A stretch of DNA of 64,000 bases from Propionibacteriaceae bacterium (lineage in GTDB: Bacteria > Actinomycetota > Actinomycetes > Propionibacteriales > Propionibacteriaceae), in contig WQZD01000009.1 of the NCBI GenBank assembly GCA_009780915.1, positions 1 to 64,000 of the forward strand, written 5' to 3'. This document shows positions 55,127-64,000 of this stretch, in pieces. Below the pieces are notes generated by a model. It saw nothing but the letters and a program-made list of their open reading frames with translations. It made no database searches and was not told the origin of the DNA. Each line of letters begins with the position of its first letter. Positions within the stretch are counted from its first letter, which is position 1. Both the position numbers and the translations under genes were made by a program.

Positions 55127-55963
55127 TCAGCGCTTCTTGCCGGACTTGCGCCGACGGATGATCAAACGGCTTGACGCCTTGTTCTTGTCGCGGGTACGGC
55201 CTTCAGGCTTGCCCCACGGGGACACAGGATGGCGACCACCGGAGGTACGGCCTTCGCCACCACCATGCGGGTGGTCGATCGGGTTCATGACCACACCACG
55301 CACGGTTGGGCGGACGCCCTTCCAGCGCATACGGCCGGCCTTGCCCCAGTTGATGTTGGACTGCTCGGCGTTGCCGACGGAGCCCACGGTCGCGCGGCAG
55401 CGGATGTCCACCATGCGCATTTCACCGGAGGGCATACGCAGTGTCGCGTACTTGCCTTCGCGGGCCACGACCTGGATCGAGGCGCCGGCGGAGCGGCCCA
55501 TCTTGGCGCCGCCACCGGGACGCATCTCCACGGCGTGCACGAGCGTGCCGACGGGGATGTTGCGCAGGGGGAGGTTGTTGCCAGGCTTGATGTCGGCTTC
55601 CGGACCGGACTCGACGCGATCGCCTTGGGACAGGTCCTTGGGGGCGATGATGTAACGCTTCTCGCCGTCCAAGTAGTGCAGCAGGGCGATACGAGCGGTG
55701 CGGTTGGGATCGTACTCGATGTGTGCGACCTTGGCGGGGATCCCGTCCTTGTCGTACCGCTTGAAGTCGATCAGCCGGTAGCTCTGCTTGTGGCCGCCGC
55801 CGATGTGGCGGGTCGTGATGCGTCCCTGGTTGTTGCGCCCGCCGGTCTTCGGCTTCGGCGCTGTCAGGGACTTCTCCGGGGTCGACCTCGTCACTTCGGC
55901 GAAGTCAGCCACGGAGGCGCCGCGACGGCCCGGCGTAGTGGGCTTGAACTTACGGATTCCCAT
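55127..55963 (-). CDS. rplB: 50S ribosomal protein L2
   Basis: 278 residues. It is needed for subunit joining and peptidyl transfer. [10 protein letters not shown], the [17 protein letters not shown] loop with the key His, and a basic C-terminus are intact. Confidence 0.98.
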   Translation of the reverse strand: MGIRKFKPTTPGRRGASVADFAEVTRSTPEKSLTAPKPKTGGRNNQGRITTRHIGGGHKQSYRLIDFKRYDKDGIPAKVAHIEYDPNRTARIALLHYLDGEKRYIIAPKDLSQGDRVESGPEADIKPGNNLPLRNIPVGTLVHAVEMRPGGGAKMGRSAGASIQVVAREGKYATLRMPSGEMRMVDIRCRATVGSVGNAEQSNINWGKAGRMRWKGVRPTVRGVVMNPIDHPHGGGEGRTSGGRHPVSPWGKPEGRTRDKNKASSRLIIRRRKSGKKR

Positions 55964-55966
55964 GAG

Positions 55967-56281
55967 TTATCTCACTTCCGTTCCCGAGCCGAACAGATCG
56001 ATGGACTGGCCGTCGGCCAGGGTCACGATGGCTCGCTTGGTGTCGGGGCGGCGACCGAACCCGTTGCGGGTGCGGCGCTTCTTGCCCAGACGGTTGACGG
56101 TGTTGACCTGAAGCACCTGAACGTTGAAGACCTTCTCGACCGCGATCTTGATCTGGGTCTTGTTGGCGTCAGGGGCCACCAGGAACGTGTACTTATTCTC
56201 ATCGATGCGGGTGTACGACTTCTCGGACACCACCGGCGCCAGGAGAATGTCGCGCGGATCGGTGATTCTCACGTCGTTCAC
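55967..56281 (-). CDS. rplW: 50S ribosomal protein L23
   Basis: 104 residues. P-V-V-S-E-K-S-Y and [13 protein letters not shown] are the family core. It docks trigger factor and SRP at the tunnel exit. The start overlaps the rplD stop by four bases. Confidence 0.96.
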   Translation of the reverse strand: MNDVRITDPRDILLAPVVSEKSYTRIDENKYTFLVAPDANKTQIKIAVEKVFNVQVLQVNTVNRLGKKRRTRNGFGRRPDTKRAIVTLADGQSIDLFGSGTEVR

Positions 56282-57258
56282 TTCTTGCCCTCCATCACAT
56301 CAGTGAAGCCAGCCTTCTGGGCCGCTTCGGCGGAGTTGAACCAGACATCGGCGATCGTGCGCTTGTACCACGCGGATGCCGGGGTGTGGAAGTGCATGGA
56401 GCCTTCCTTGCCCTTGATGTCGTAACCTTCGGGAGGGTTGGCCCCCCGGTAGGAGCCTTCGCCGTATTCCTTGTCAGCCTCGCCGGCGGTGGCCTCGGCG
56501 GCCTCGTCGGACACAGCCTGGTCGGCGGGGGCCTCAGACTCCTCGACCTCCAACGGAGTGGCGGCCTTGACGGTCTTGGGCTTCTTGGCGGCCTTCACGG
56601 GAGCGGCTTCCTCGACCAGTTCGGTGATCCCGAAACGGGCGAGGAACTCTTCGAGGGCCTGCTTGGTGAAGACGATGACCTGGTTCGCGATCACGTCGTA
56701 GACGTTGATCTGGTCCACCGCGATGGCGTGGACGTTGACCACGTTGCGCAGGGACAGCCAGGCCAGATCCTCGTCACGGTGGAGGACCACCACGGCCGAG
56801 GTGTACTCGCCGATCGAGGACAGGGTCTCAAGAGCCTTGCGCGTCGACGGGACGTCGGTGACGATGGACTCCATCACGAAGAACTTGTTGTCCGCCACGC
56901 GTTCCGACAGTGCGGAGCGCAAAGCAGCGGCGATCATCTTCTTGGGAGTGCGCTGGGCGTACGAGCGCGGCTGCGGCCCATGGACCGTACCGCCGCCTGC
57001 CCACTGCGGAGCGCGACGGGAGCCCTGACGAGCGCGGCCGGTGCCCTTCTGGCGCCACGGCTTCGCGCCACCGCCGGAGACCTCGCCACGAGTCTTCGTG
57101 GAGTGGGTTCCCTGACGGGCCGCAGCCAGCTGGGCGACCACGACCTGGTGGATGAGCGGGACGTTGACGTCGCACCCGAAGACGGAAGCCGGCAGGCTCA
57201 CCTTCGTGGCAGACTCACTCGCGAGGATGTCGACTGTGATATCAGACATGTCGGTCAC
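56278..57258 (-). CDS. rplD: 50S ribosomal protein L4 with a long C-terminal extension carrying an extra small domain
   Basis: 326 residues, against 200-220 normally. Residues 1-213 are L4: the tunnel loop [19 protein letters not shown] (62-80) and S-A-L-S-E-R. Residues 214-265 are a Lys/Ala then Glu/Ala-rich linker. Residues 266-320 form a compact unit with [21 protein letters not shown] and [16 protein letters not shown], resembling a small 'sunset'-type domain found at the ends of assorted actinobacterial proteins. The GTG at 57258 overlaps the rplC stop (GTGA); an ATG three codons in is an alternative start. Confidence 0.94.
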   Translation of the reverse strand: MTDMSDITVDILASESATKVSLPASVFGCDVNVPLIHQVVVAQLAAARQGTHSTKTRGEVSGGGAKPWRQKGTGRARQGSRRAPQWAGGGTVHGPQPRSYAQRTPKKMIAAALRSALSERVADNKFFVMESIVTDVPSTRKALETLSSIGEYTSAVVVLHRDEDLAWLSLRNVVNVHAIAVDQINVYDVIANQVIVFTKQALEEFLARFGITELVEEAAPVKAAKKPKTVKAATPLEVEESEAPADQAVSDEAAEATAGEADKEYGEGSYRGANPPEGYDIKGKEGSMHFHTPASAWYKRTIADVWFNSAEAAQKAGFTDVMEGKK

Positions 57259-57908
57259 GCACCCTTCTTCACAGCACTGCGGACAACCACGAGAGCGTTC
57301 TTCGGCCCGGGGACGGCGCCCTTGACGAGGATGAGCCCTCGCTCGGCGTCCACACGGGCGATGGTCAGATTCTCCACCGTCTTACGCTCGACACCCATGT
57401 GTCCAGCCATCCGCATTCCCTTGAAGATGCGCGACGGGGTCGAGCACTCGCCGATGGAACCGGGAGAACGGTGCTTGCGGTGGACGCCGTGGCCGGCGCC
57501 GAGGCCCGAGAAGCCGTGGCGCTTCATGACGCCGGCGGTTCCCTTGCCCTTCGTCACACCGATCACGTCGACGACCTCCTGGTCGGCGAAGATCTCGGCG
57601 GTGACGTCCTTGCCCAATTCGTACTCGCTGGCGTCAGCCGTGCGAATCTCCATCAGGTGGCGACGGGGGGTCACATCCGCGGCGTCGAAGTGGCCCTTGG
57701 CCGGCTTCGTCACCGATTTGGCTTTGATCGCGCCGAAGCCGAGCTGGATGGCCGAGTAGCCGTCACGCTCCGGGGTACGCACCTGGGTCACCACGCACGG
57801 ACCGGCTTCGATCACAGTCACGGGGATGACTTTGTTGTTCTCATCCCACATCTGGGTCATCCCGAGCTTGCGGCCGAGGATTCCTTTTACATTACGTTCA
57901 TTATTCAT
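57255..57908 (-). CDS. rplC: 50S ribosomal protein L3
   Basis: 217 residues. [13 protein letters not shown] start and the central extension ([23 protein letters not shown]) that reaches the peptidyl-transferase centre. GAGG lies 7 bases before the ATG; 8 bp after rpsJ. Confidence 0.97.
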   Translation of the reverse strand: MNNERNVKGILGRKLGMTQMWDENNKVIPVTVIEAGPCVVTQVRTPERDGYSAIQLGFGAIKAKSVTKPAKGHFDAADVTPRRHLMEIRTADASEYELGKDVTAEIFADQEVVDVIGVTKGKGTAGVMKRHGFSGLGAGHGVHRKHRSPGSIGECSTPSRIFKGMRMAGHMGVERKTVENLTIARVDAERGLILVKGAVPGPKNALVVVRSAVKKGA

Positions 57909-57916
57909 TATTGACC

Positions 57917-58228
57917 TCAGGGAAGCTTGATCTCGATGTCAACACCTGCGGGAAGGTCGAGGCGCATGAGGGAGTCCACAGTCTTGGGCGTCGGATCGAG
58001 GATGTCGATCAGGCGCTTGTGGGTCCTCATCTCGAAGTGTTCCCGAGAATCCTTGTACTTATGGGGAGAACGGATCACGCAGAACACGTTCTTCTCCGTC
58101 GGCAATGGCACAGGACCGGCGACCTGTGCACCAGTACGGGTCACCGTGTCGACGATTTTGCGCGCCGACGAATCGATGACCTCATGGTCATAGGCCCGAA
58201 GCCTGATGCGGATTTTTTGTCCCGCCAC
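57917..58228 (-). CDS. rpsJ: 30S ribosomal protein S10
   Basis: 103 residues from a GTG with GAGGA 7 bases upstream. [11 protein letters not shown] and the loop [19 protein letters not shown] are invariant S10 marks. It heads the 21-gene ribosomal operon that ends with secY. Confidence 0.97.
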   Translation of the reverse strand: MAGQKIRIRLRAYDHEVIDSSARKIVDTVTRTGAQVAGPVPLPTEKNVFCVIRSPHKYKDSREHFEMRTHKRLIDILDPTPKTVDSLMRLDLPAGVDIEIKLP

Positions 58229-58595
58229 GGCAGTTCCTCACCTCTCTTGCTTGACCGGGGAAGCCCCCCGGCTTTCGCTTGACACCGCTCACGTTGAGTG
58301 ATGCCGCTCTCCGGCCCACGCGGTCGGGCGTGTCGCGCGTTTTGTCCGCACGCATCCCCTCTTTCCTTGTGGGTGGATTCCGGTCTGGGACCGGGACCGT
58401 TAAGTGTACCTTAAGACCGCTGTTGGGCACGCGATCGGTAACTTCATTCGGAGTAGCCTGACGATTCTGTCACAGATGGGGACCGCGGCGCAAATCCTTG
58501 GGCGACCCCCGGGAAAGGCACGATGACACTATATGCGCTTATGGATGGCAAGAGACAGGCCACTGCCCTTGCTTCACCCCGTGTCTGTGAGCCCC
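58229..58595 (-). promoter_or_regulatory. S10 operon leader and promoter region (367 bp, no gene)
   Basis: On the minus strand TACACT (58408-58403) with GTGCCC 16 bp upstream (58430-58425) is the best promoter, giving a leader of about 170 bases with a small GC hairpin (AAGCC-GGGG-GGCTT). A second -10-like box TATAGT lies at 58533-58528 without a clear -35. The region right after the exporter gene (58596) has no strong terminator. Ribosomal autoregulation in the leader is possible but no S10-type L4 site is recognisable. Confidence 0.5.
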
Positions 58596-60443
58596 TCATC
58601 GCGGCGATCCGTACCCCCGGGGAGGCGCGATCTTCTGCTTGGCCACAGGGGCCTGCTCACGTGCGCCCAGGAGGCCTGAGAGCCCTCCTGCGCCTGGCCC
58701 GGAGCCGCCGGTCTTGCCCTGCTCCTTCTGCATCTGCTGTTGGGCGGCCTGCATCTCCTCCATCGAGTACTGCCCGGACAGGGCGAAGGCCACGATGACG
58801 GCGATGACCGTCGGTATCCACAGGTTCCAGCCCAACAAGATCGGGCCCGTGATGAGGACCACCATGTCGATGCCCCGGATCATATTGAAGATCAGCCCCG
58901 GGGGCAGGGCGCCGAATCCCGTCTGCATCATGGGCGCGGAGTAGTTGGCCGATTTCGCGGACACCCAGCGGATCGCGCCGAGCAGTCCGGCGACGGCCGT
59001 GAGCAGGGCGCGCGCGAAGGCGCCGGTCACCGTGGTGAAATGCTCGGAGGCGCTGATCCCCCAGAAGGCGGCGGTGGTCGCGAGGGCCCACACGACGGCG
59101 AACATGGCCGGCACGACCGCCATGGCCTGGCGAATCTTCGGATTGGACAGGGGAAGGGTACGCGCGAGCCCTTTGGTCCGGGTCATCACGCGCATCGACC
59201 CCAGCATGGGGACGAAGCCGATGAGCAGGATGAGGGCTGCGATGAAGGAGTTGAAGGCATGGAAGCCGAGCGCGGCCACCGCGTACGGGACGACGATGCT
59301 GGCCACCACGAGGAGGATCCTCTTCGGGTACCTCCAGAGGCGTTGGATCTCCCTCCACACCAGGGCGCCCATGCCGACTCCCCTGCCGCGGCGGGGACGC
59401 ACATGTCCCAGCCTCATGGAGTCTCGTTCGACGAGGATGTCGCGCATGAGGGCGAAGTCCATGGCGAACGCCGCGCCCTGCATACCGGCCACCAGGGAGC
59501 CGCCCGAGACCAATCGAGCGCGGTGGATCATGCCGAGACGGCTGACGGCGATGACGAGTCCCACGATCAGGAGCACAGCCCCGCCCACGGAGACCCAGAC
59601 CACGGAGGACGTGTCGGGGATGCGGAGGATCTCGAATCCGAACCAATCGGCGGCCACGGACACGATCACCATGAGAACAGCCACGGCGATGAGCCCGAGG
59701 AGCCATTGGACCAAGGAGATCAGCCAGGTGCGTCCCCAGGTCTGTTCGGCGGCGGCCAGCGCGGTCAACCCGGCGGCGCCCACGGCCATCGCGATCGCCC
59801 AGCGCCAGATGTCGTCGAGCCCGTACCCGGTGAGAGCGGCCAGGAGTCCTCCCAAGAGGGCGGCGACCACGCCCACGGCGATCACCACGCCCACGAGACG
59901 CTTCCACAGGAGGCGTCCGCGCCGGATGGGGGCGTCCATGAGCCAGAAACCTTCAGCGGCGGAGGCCACCACGGGTCCGAAGATGCGTGACGCCATGGCG
60001 GTCAGCGCGAAGGCGGCGCTCATCACCACCCAGGGGAGCAGGGTACGCCCCACCGTGCACACGTTCGAGTCGCATTGCGCGGCCGAGGCCTGAGCCTGCC
60101 ACACGGCGCCGGAGAGCATGGCGATGATCATGGCGGCGGCGAAGACGGCGAAGTACCCGTCGGCGAGGACCTGGCGCAGGGTGGTCGTGGCCCGGCCACG
60201 TCGCCAGTCCCGGATCAGGTTCGTCAGATCCCGCTCGGCGACGGGTTCGGGGACGACGTCGATCAGGGAGTGCTCCCACACCGGCATCGGAAGGACTTCT
60301 GGCTCGGGGGCGGGCTGCTCGGCCTCGACAGGTCCCGCCTGATCCGCCACCGGGTCGGGCAGGGGCGTGGAGTCCGGCGCCGGTTCCGGCGCAGGCGTCG
60401 GTTTGGCTTTGTACCCCTGGGGGGCGCGTCGCTTCTTACTCAT
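58596..60443 (-). CDS. ABC transporter membrane protein, substrate unknown
   Basis: 615 residues from the ATG at 60443, which overlaps the ATPase stop by eight bases. The first 90 residues are a Pro/Glu/Ala-rich cytoplasmic stretch. About twelve hydrophobic segments follow between 95 and 570, arranged as two halves with a basic cytoplasmic loop near 375-395. The C-terminus is Gln-, Gly- and Pro-rich (M-Q-A-A-Q-Q-Q-M-Q-K). No family motif gives the substrate; paired with a lone ATPase it is most likely an exporter. Confidence 0.7.
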   Translation of the reverse strand: MSKKRRAPQGYKAKPTPAPEPAPDSTPLPDPVADQAGPVEAEQPAPEPEVLPMPVWEHSLIDVVPEPVAERDLTNLIRDWRRGRATTTLRQVLADGYFAVFAAAMIIAMLSGAVWQAQASAAQCDSNVCTVGRTLLPWVVMSAAFALTAMASRIFGPVVASAAEGFWLMDAPIRRGRLLWKRLVGVVIAVGVVAALLGGLLAALTGYGLDDIWRWAIAMAVGAAGLTALAAAEQTWGRTWLISLVQWLLGLIAVAVLMVIVSVAADWFGFEILRIPDTSSVVWVSVGGAVLLIVGLVIAVSRLGMIHRARLVSGGSLVAGMQGAAFAMDFALMRDILVERDSMRLGHVRPRRGRGVGMGALVWREIQRLWRYPKRILLVVASIVVPYAVAALGFHAFNSFIAALILLIGFVPMLGSMRVMTRTKGLARTLPLSNPKIRQAMAVVPAMFAVVWALATTAAFWGISASEHFTTVTGAFARALLTAVAGLLGAIRWVSAKSANYSAPMMQTGFGALPPGLIFNMIRGIDMVVLITGPILLGWNLWIPTVIAVIVAFALSGQYSMEEMQAAQQQMQKEQGKTGGSGPGAGGLSGLLGAREQAPVAKQKIAPPRGYGSPR

Positions 60444-61086
60444 CGCGCGCACCGCCCACATGGATGGTCTTGGTCGCCACGGTCTCGACCAGAGTGGGCT
60501 CATGGGACGCCATGATGATCGCGAGGCCCTGCTCGCGCTCCTCCTTCAGCCGCGTGGCCAGCCACTGCACACCCTCGACGTCCAGGCGCTGCTCCGGCTC
60601 GTCGAGCACGAGGACCTTGCGTGGGCGCACGAACGCCGTCGCCAGAGCCAGGCGTCGGCGCTGGCCGGAGGACAAGGTGCCGGGTAACTGGCCCGACTGG
60701 GGCACGAGCAGCACCTCGGCCAGGATCGAGTCGACGGCCGTCTCAGGATCGGGCAGGCCGTACGCGCGGGCCAGGAGGTCCAGGTGCTCGACCACGGACA
60801 GGTCGGGGAAGAAGTCCAGATCGTCGATGACGGTCGCCATGGCGGCGCGCACCTTGGGGTCGGACTCGCGCAAGGGCTGTCCGTCGATGTCGATGGTGCC
60901 CTCGTCGGCTTTCTCCGCGCCCACCAGACAGCGCAGGATGGTGGACTTGCCCGCACCGTTCCTTCCTGTCAGCGCGATGGCTTCCCCGGGCCAGACGTCG
61001 AGGGAGAAGTCGGAGACGATGACATGGTCGCCATAGGCTTTCTTCAGATGGGCGACCTTGAGGATGGGTGTGCGTGCTTTTGCCAT
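60436..61086 (-). CDS. ABC transporter ATP-binding protein
   Basis: 216 residues. Walker A G-R-N-G-A-G-K-S-T (41-49), signature L-S-S-G-Q (138-142), Walker B K-V-L-V-L-D-E-P (157-164) and switch His in M-A-S-H-E. The Q-loop region reads V-I-D-D-L-D. The pattern is of export/ABC-2-type ATPases. CACAAT lies 7 bases before the ATG, so this message may also be leaderless. It drives the membrane protein encoded just downstream. Confidence 0.9.
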   Translation of the reverse strand: MAKARTPILKVAHLKKAYGDHVIVSDFSLDVWPGEAIALTGRNGAGKSTILRCLVGAEKADEGTIDIDGQPLRESDPKVRAAMATVIDDLDFFPDLSVVEHLDLLARAYGLPDPETAVDSILAEVLLVPQSGQLPGTLSSGQRRRLALATAFVRPRKVLVLDEPEQRLDVEGVQWLATRLKEEREQGLAIIMASHEPTLVETVATKTIHVGGARDE

Positions 61087-61219
61087 AAGGTCAATTGTGT
61101 CTCATCGAGGGAAGGAATGCCCACACGACCGCCTCGGTGACGGCGTTTGCTCCGCCGGAGGCCGTGACACGCCACGTACTGTGGACCTCGGATCCAGCCA
61201 GCCATATGACCCTCTGAGG

Positions 61220-61225
61220 TAGACT
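61220..61225 (+). promoter_or_regulatory. Candidate -10 box of ectB
   Basis: TAGACT, the same hexamer as in front of metG and the G1P dehydrogenase-like gene, but here 60 bp before the start, so the ectB message has a true leader with GAAAGGA as ribosome-binding site. Confidence 0.4.
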
Positions 61226-61285
61226 CTTTCATTGGCCGCTTGAGCCCGACCCGTGTCACGGGGACGTTTCGACGAAAGGATGTTC

Positions 61286-62542
61286 ATGGATCAGGGGATT
61301 TTCACGACCTATGAATCCGAGGTACGGTCGTACTGCCGTACCTTTCCCACTGTCTTCACCAAGGCCAAAGGATCACTCCTGACCGATCAAGACGGTCGGA
61401 CCTACATCGACTTCTTCAACGGGGCTGGGGCTCTGAACTATGGGCACAACCCCGAGTACATCAAGCGCGCGCTGATCGACTACCTCGAGTCGGACAACAT
61501 CATCCACGCCCTCGACATGTACACCGTGGCCAAGGGAGAGTTCATCGAGGCGTTCGAGAACCGCATCCTGAAGCCGCGCGGGTACTCGTACAAGATCCAA
61601 TTCCCCGGGCCCACAGGCACGAACGCGGTCGAAGCCGCGCTCAAACTGGCCCGCAAGGTGACCAAGCGCACCGGCGTGTTCGCCCTGATGGGCTGCTTCC
61701 ACGGGATGACGCTCGGCTCGCTGGCTTTGACCTCCGACCTCGGCTCCCGTGCGGGCGCCGGGGTGCCCCTGGGCAATGTGACCCACATGCCCGCGCCCTA
61801 CATGTTCGGCGACGAGTTCGCCTTGAACTATGTGCGCACCGTGCTGGAGGACGACCACTCCGGCATCGACAAGCCGGCCGCCATCGTCATCGAGACGGTC
61901 CAGGCCGAGGGCGGCGTCTACGCTTTCTCCAATGAGTACCTGCGCGGGATCGAGAAGATCGCCCGCGACAACGGCATCCTGCTCATCGTCGACGACATCC
62001 AGGTCGGCGCCTCCCGTACCGGCACCTTCTTCTCCTTCGACCGCGCGGGAATCACCCCTGACATGGTCGTGTTGTCCAAGTCCATCGGGGGGTACGGCAT
62101 GCCCTTCGCGCTGACTCTCTTCAAGCCGGACCTGGACATCTGGACCCCCGGCGAGCACAACGGCACCTTCCGTGGCAACCAGTTGTCCATGGTGGCCGCC
62201 AAGTGCGGCATCGACCTGACCATCGACCAGCAGGTCGAGGCGGGCACTGTGCGACGCGGCCAGATCGTGTCTGATTTCCTCACCCGTGAGGTCGCCCCCC
62301 TGGACGACTCGATCCAGGTGCGTGGCCTGGGCCTCATCTGGGGCATCGACGTGGCCGAAGAAGAACTGGCGCAGAAGATCAGCCGTGCGTGCTTCGACAA
62401 GGGTGTCATCCTCGAACGCGCCGGCCGCAAGAACGCCGTGGTCAAACTGATGCCGTCCCTGGTGATCCCGGACGAGGTCCTCGTGGAGGGCCTTGGCGTG
62501 ATCCGCGACGCCGTGGCCGAGGTCTTCGCCGCACGGGGTTAG
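61286..62542 (+). CDS. ectB: Diaminobutyrate--2-oxoglutarate aminotransferase (EctB type)
   Basis: 418 residues, class III PLP aminotransferase that makes L-2,4-diaminobutyrate from aspartate semialdehyde. G-P-T-G-T-N-A-V-E-A-A-L-K-L-A-R-K (108-124) is the EctB-type phosphate loop; the PLP Asp is in V-D-D-I-Q-V-G (235-241) and the Schiff-base Lys265 in L-S-K-S-I-G-G-Y-G. The ATG at 61286 has GAAAGGA 5 bases upstream. ectA, ectC and ask_ect are not linked: the next gene is on the other strand. It may supply diaminobutyrate for something other than ectoine. Confidence 0.88.
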   Translation: MDQGIFTTYESEVRSYCRTFPTVFTKAKGSLLTDQDGRTYIDFFNGAGALNYGHNPEYIKRALIDYLESDNIIHALDMYTVAKGEFIEAFENRILKPRGYSYKIQFPGPTGTNAVEAALKLARKVTKRTGVFALMGCFHGMTLGSLALTSDLGSRAGAGVPLGNVTHMPAPYMFGDEFALNYVRTVLEDDHSGIDKPAAIVIETVQAEGGVYAFSNEYLRGIEKIARDNGILLIVDDIQVGASRTGTFFSFDRAGITPDMVVLSKSIGGYGMPFALTLFKPDLDIWTPGEHNGTFRGNQLSMVAAKCGIDLTIDQQVEAGTVRRGQIVSDFLTREVAPLDDSIQVRGLGLIWGIDVAEEELAQKISRACFDKGVILERAGRKNAVVKLMPSLVIPDEVLVEGLGVIRDAVAEVFAARG

Positions 62543-63132
62543 AGGGTCCGGTCGTCGGAAATCAGGTCGTCATCCGCGTACGCCTGACGACGATTCCGAC
62601 AGCGATGACGAGCGCGGGCGTCCTCAGCCCGCTGAGCTTTGATGGCGTCACGCAGTGTCGACGCGCTCGTTTGATAGATGTCGGCGTCCGTGAGAGTGCG
62701 TGTGGTCGTGCCGTACGCTTCTCGGGTGGCTTGTCTGACAGTATCCCCGACAAGGACGAAGACGCCATTTCGTCCGTCATTGACATATCGACCGCCGGTC
62801 GGCAACTGCTGCATCATGTCCCCGTTCCACCAATCGTCTCCTGCCATGCACACCAAGGTCCCCTCACTATTGTGACCGACAGTCAGCGTCCCCACGACGA
62901 CACCGTCAGCCAGAACGGGAGCACTCCAGGAGAAAGGGGCGGCCAACTGTGACGCCGATGGCCTCCCACTGTCGAGGAAGAGGTCGCCAACCTGGTAGAC
63001 AGGGACGATGGGTCCCAGGTGTGCGCCAGAGGGAAACGAGAGATTTCCGTCGTCGGCATGGGAGATGGATGTCCCACTCGTGACGGCCACGAGAGCAAGT
63101 AACGCCGAGATGAGTACTCTTGCTGTTCTCAT
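62539..63132 (-). CDS. Secreted protein of unknown function
   Basis: 197 residues with a clear type I signal peptide (basic start M-R-T-A-R, hydrophobic core, cleavage near S-H-A). The mature part has two short Cys-containing loops, W-S-A-P-V-L-A-D-G-V-V-V-G-T-L-T-V-G and G-D-D-W-W-N-G-D-M-M-Q, suggesting a small beta domain, and an Arg/Ala-rich, acidic C-terminus. GAGGG lies 7 bases before the ATG. It overlaps the 3' end of ectB by four bases on the opposite strand. I recognise no family. Confidence 0.65.
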   Translation of the reverse strand: MRTARVLISALLALVAVTSGTSISHADDGNLSFPSGAHLGPIVPVYQVGDLFLDSGRPSASQLAAPFSWSAPVLADGVVVGTLTVGHNSEGTLVCMAGDDWWNGDMMQQLPTGGRYVNDGRNGVFVLVGDTVRQATREAYGTTTRTLTDADIYQTSASTLRDAIKAQRAEDARARHRCRNRRQAYADDDLISDDRTL

Positions 63133-63647
63133 TCCGCACCCTCACAATCTGGAACGTCAGACAATAACTCGTTTACGCGTCACCCGTACCCATGGCCCAC
63201 CGGGCGGAACCAAGCATCTGTCCAACGGGCCCATCTGCCGAGATGCTGGTTCAGGCTGCTGTGCCAGCACCTGAACTCGCGCCCAGACCTGGTTTCCTGG
63301 GGTACCCAGGATGCACCGAACCAACTTCTCAGCATCCTTTCCTCAAGGGTAGGATCCGTTTCCATGCATGTCAATAGCCGTGTCTCGTTCTCTTTGGAGT
63401 GGCCCATGGCATACAGACAAGTGCCCAGACACATCCGACTCAGCCAGGCTATGCCGCCCACACACGGAACTGGCCCTGGAAAGAGGGAGAGGATCCAGGG
63501 CCAGCACCTTGAGCTTTGACAGAAAGAGAAACATTCCCCAGACGACCACCTCCTCACGACGATCTTTCGATATTCAGGGTCGTCGCCTGGATCACAGACA
63601 TCTCTAAGAATCGCCAGATGTCGGAATCCTGAGAGGATCGGGAGCGG
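63133..63647. other. 515-bp gene-poor stretch
   Basis: I see no supported gene. A 125-codon minus-strand frame (63180-63557, GTG start) has an odd Cys/Trp/Arg-rich composition and no domain; two frames together resemble a decayed coding region but nothing recognisable. A 10-bp inverted repeat lies at 63471-63503. Confidence 0.4.
63471..63503. repeat. 10-bp perfect inverted repeat
   Basis: TGGCCCTGGA (63471-63480) and TCCAGGGCCA (63494-63503) around a 13-base purine-rich loop, in the gene-poor stretch between two minus-strand genes. It may be a terminator for the YbjN-domain gene, though it lies about 145 bp past its stop and has no U tract. Confidence 0.4.
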
Positions 63648-64000
63648 TCACGCCTCGTTTTCGACGTAGTCGGGGTACTGGGTGTCCATCCACGACAGGG
63701 CTGACACGATCGTGTCGATGGCGTACTTGATGTGCAGGTCGAGTTGCTCGTCGGTGAGGCCGAAGCTGTAATCCATCGAGAAATCGGCGAGGACGGCGAG
63801 GACTCCCTCACGCTCGCGCACGCTCAGCATGGGCCACAGGTGGTCGGAGTTCCACTCGTTGACGTGCAGGACGGCCTGGGTGAACTCCGACGCCGGCACT
63901 CCCCTGTTCCACACCGCGTGAGCGAAGAGGATCTCCTGGCTCTTGCCACGGAAGGAGAAGACGAACCAATAGCCGTCCCACCAGCCGCCGATGTCCCCCT
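63648..64000 (-). CDS. YbjN-domain protein, C-terminal part (5' end beyond the right edge)
   Basis: At least 116 residues are visible; the frame is open through the window edge, so the start lies outside. It reads G-D-I-G-G-W-W-D-G-Y-W-F-V-F, then A-V-W-N-R-G-V-P, N-E-W-N-S-D-H-L-W-P and a helical end with F-G-L-T-D-E-Q-L. This is the YbjN/type III chaperone-like fold common in actinobacteria; its function is unknown. A GTG at 63914 inside the frame is not the real start. Confidence 0.75.
   Translation of the reverse strand, partial: GDIGGWWDGYWFVFSFRGKSQEILFAHAVWNRGVPASEFTQAVLHVNEWNSDHLWPMLSVREREGVLAVLADFSMDYSFGLTDEQLDLHIKYAIDTIVSALSWMDTQYPDYVENEA

Noticed and set aside
63180-63557. 125-codon minus-strand frame as a gene
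   Set aside because: Composition is atypical (many Cys and Trp), no domain is seen and no clear ribosome-binding site supports it.
1-64000. CRISPR arrays, insertion sequences, prophage genes, tRNA or rRNA genes
   Set aside because: I looked in all gaps over about 80 bp and found no regular repeat-spacer pattern, transposase, integrase, cloverleaf or rRNA sequence.

Overview
The window is high-GC bacterial DNA with dense, short-spaced genes. It codes for an actinobacterial-type S10/spc ribosomal operon (zinc-type S14, long S3 and L22 tails, acidic L4 tail), multi-domain RadA, a MetRS with a KFSTS loop, SIP-family flavin reductase and many starts that lack a Shine-Dalgarno but carry a TANNNT box 6-7 bases upstream (the actinobacterial leaderless pattern). 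I read it as a chromosome segment of a fermentative, sugar-using Actinomycetota member (acetate kinase/phosphotransacetylase present). I do not assign a genus. I saw no phage, insertion sequence, CRISPR, rRNA or tRNA.

Layout: 1-68 is the first codons of a lipoprotein. 189-6795 (minus) is housekeeping: a glycerol-1-phosphate dehydrogenase-like gene, purQ, purS, purC, glnS and gltX. 6875-14080 (minus) is one 2401-residue secreted, membrane-anchored surface protein built of about 14 Ig-like modules, with an AT-rich leader. 14489-17469 holds a GH1 beta-glucosidase and a divergent DUF885 protein. 17636-18004 is a small lipoprotein. 18046-30497 is a chitobiose/N-acetylglucosamine catabolic locus: a minus-strand operon (ROK repressor, sugar-binding lipoprotein, two permeases, ROK kinase, a nucleotidyltransferase-like/phosphohexomutase fusion and a GH94 phosphorylase) facing plus-strand nagB-nagA. 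30513-40109 holds a YdcF-like protein, a siderophore-interacting reductase, radA, a glyoxalase-like protein, proline dehydrogenase, a CPBP protein, metG and a GH2 beta-glucuronidase. 40308-43287 is pta-ackA. 43289-46818 is a three-gene set (SDR, PlsC, alkyl-DHAP synthase-like) that reads as an ether-lipid module. A perfect bidirectional hairpin separates it from the complete rpsJ-to-secY ribosomal operon (46908-58228, minus). The right end holds an ABC exporter pair, a lone ectB, a secreted protein of unknown function, a 515-base gene-poor stretch and the 3' part of a YbjN-domain gene that runs off the edge.

How it works together: the binding protein and permeases would import chitobiose (no ATPase gene is linked, so a shared MsiK-like ATPase is implied). 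The GH94 enzyme would split it with phosphate to GlcNAc-1-P and GlcNAc. The ROK kinase would phosphorylate GlcNAc, and the fused mutase would turn GlcNAc-1-P into GlcNAc-6-P. NagA and NagB would then yield fructose-6-P, and Pta/AckA could take the carbon to acetate with ATP gain. The two points I find most worth following are the fused mutase with its degenerate GlmU-like half, and the SDR-PlsC-AGPS set, which mirrors the eukaryotic ether-lipid steps.
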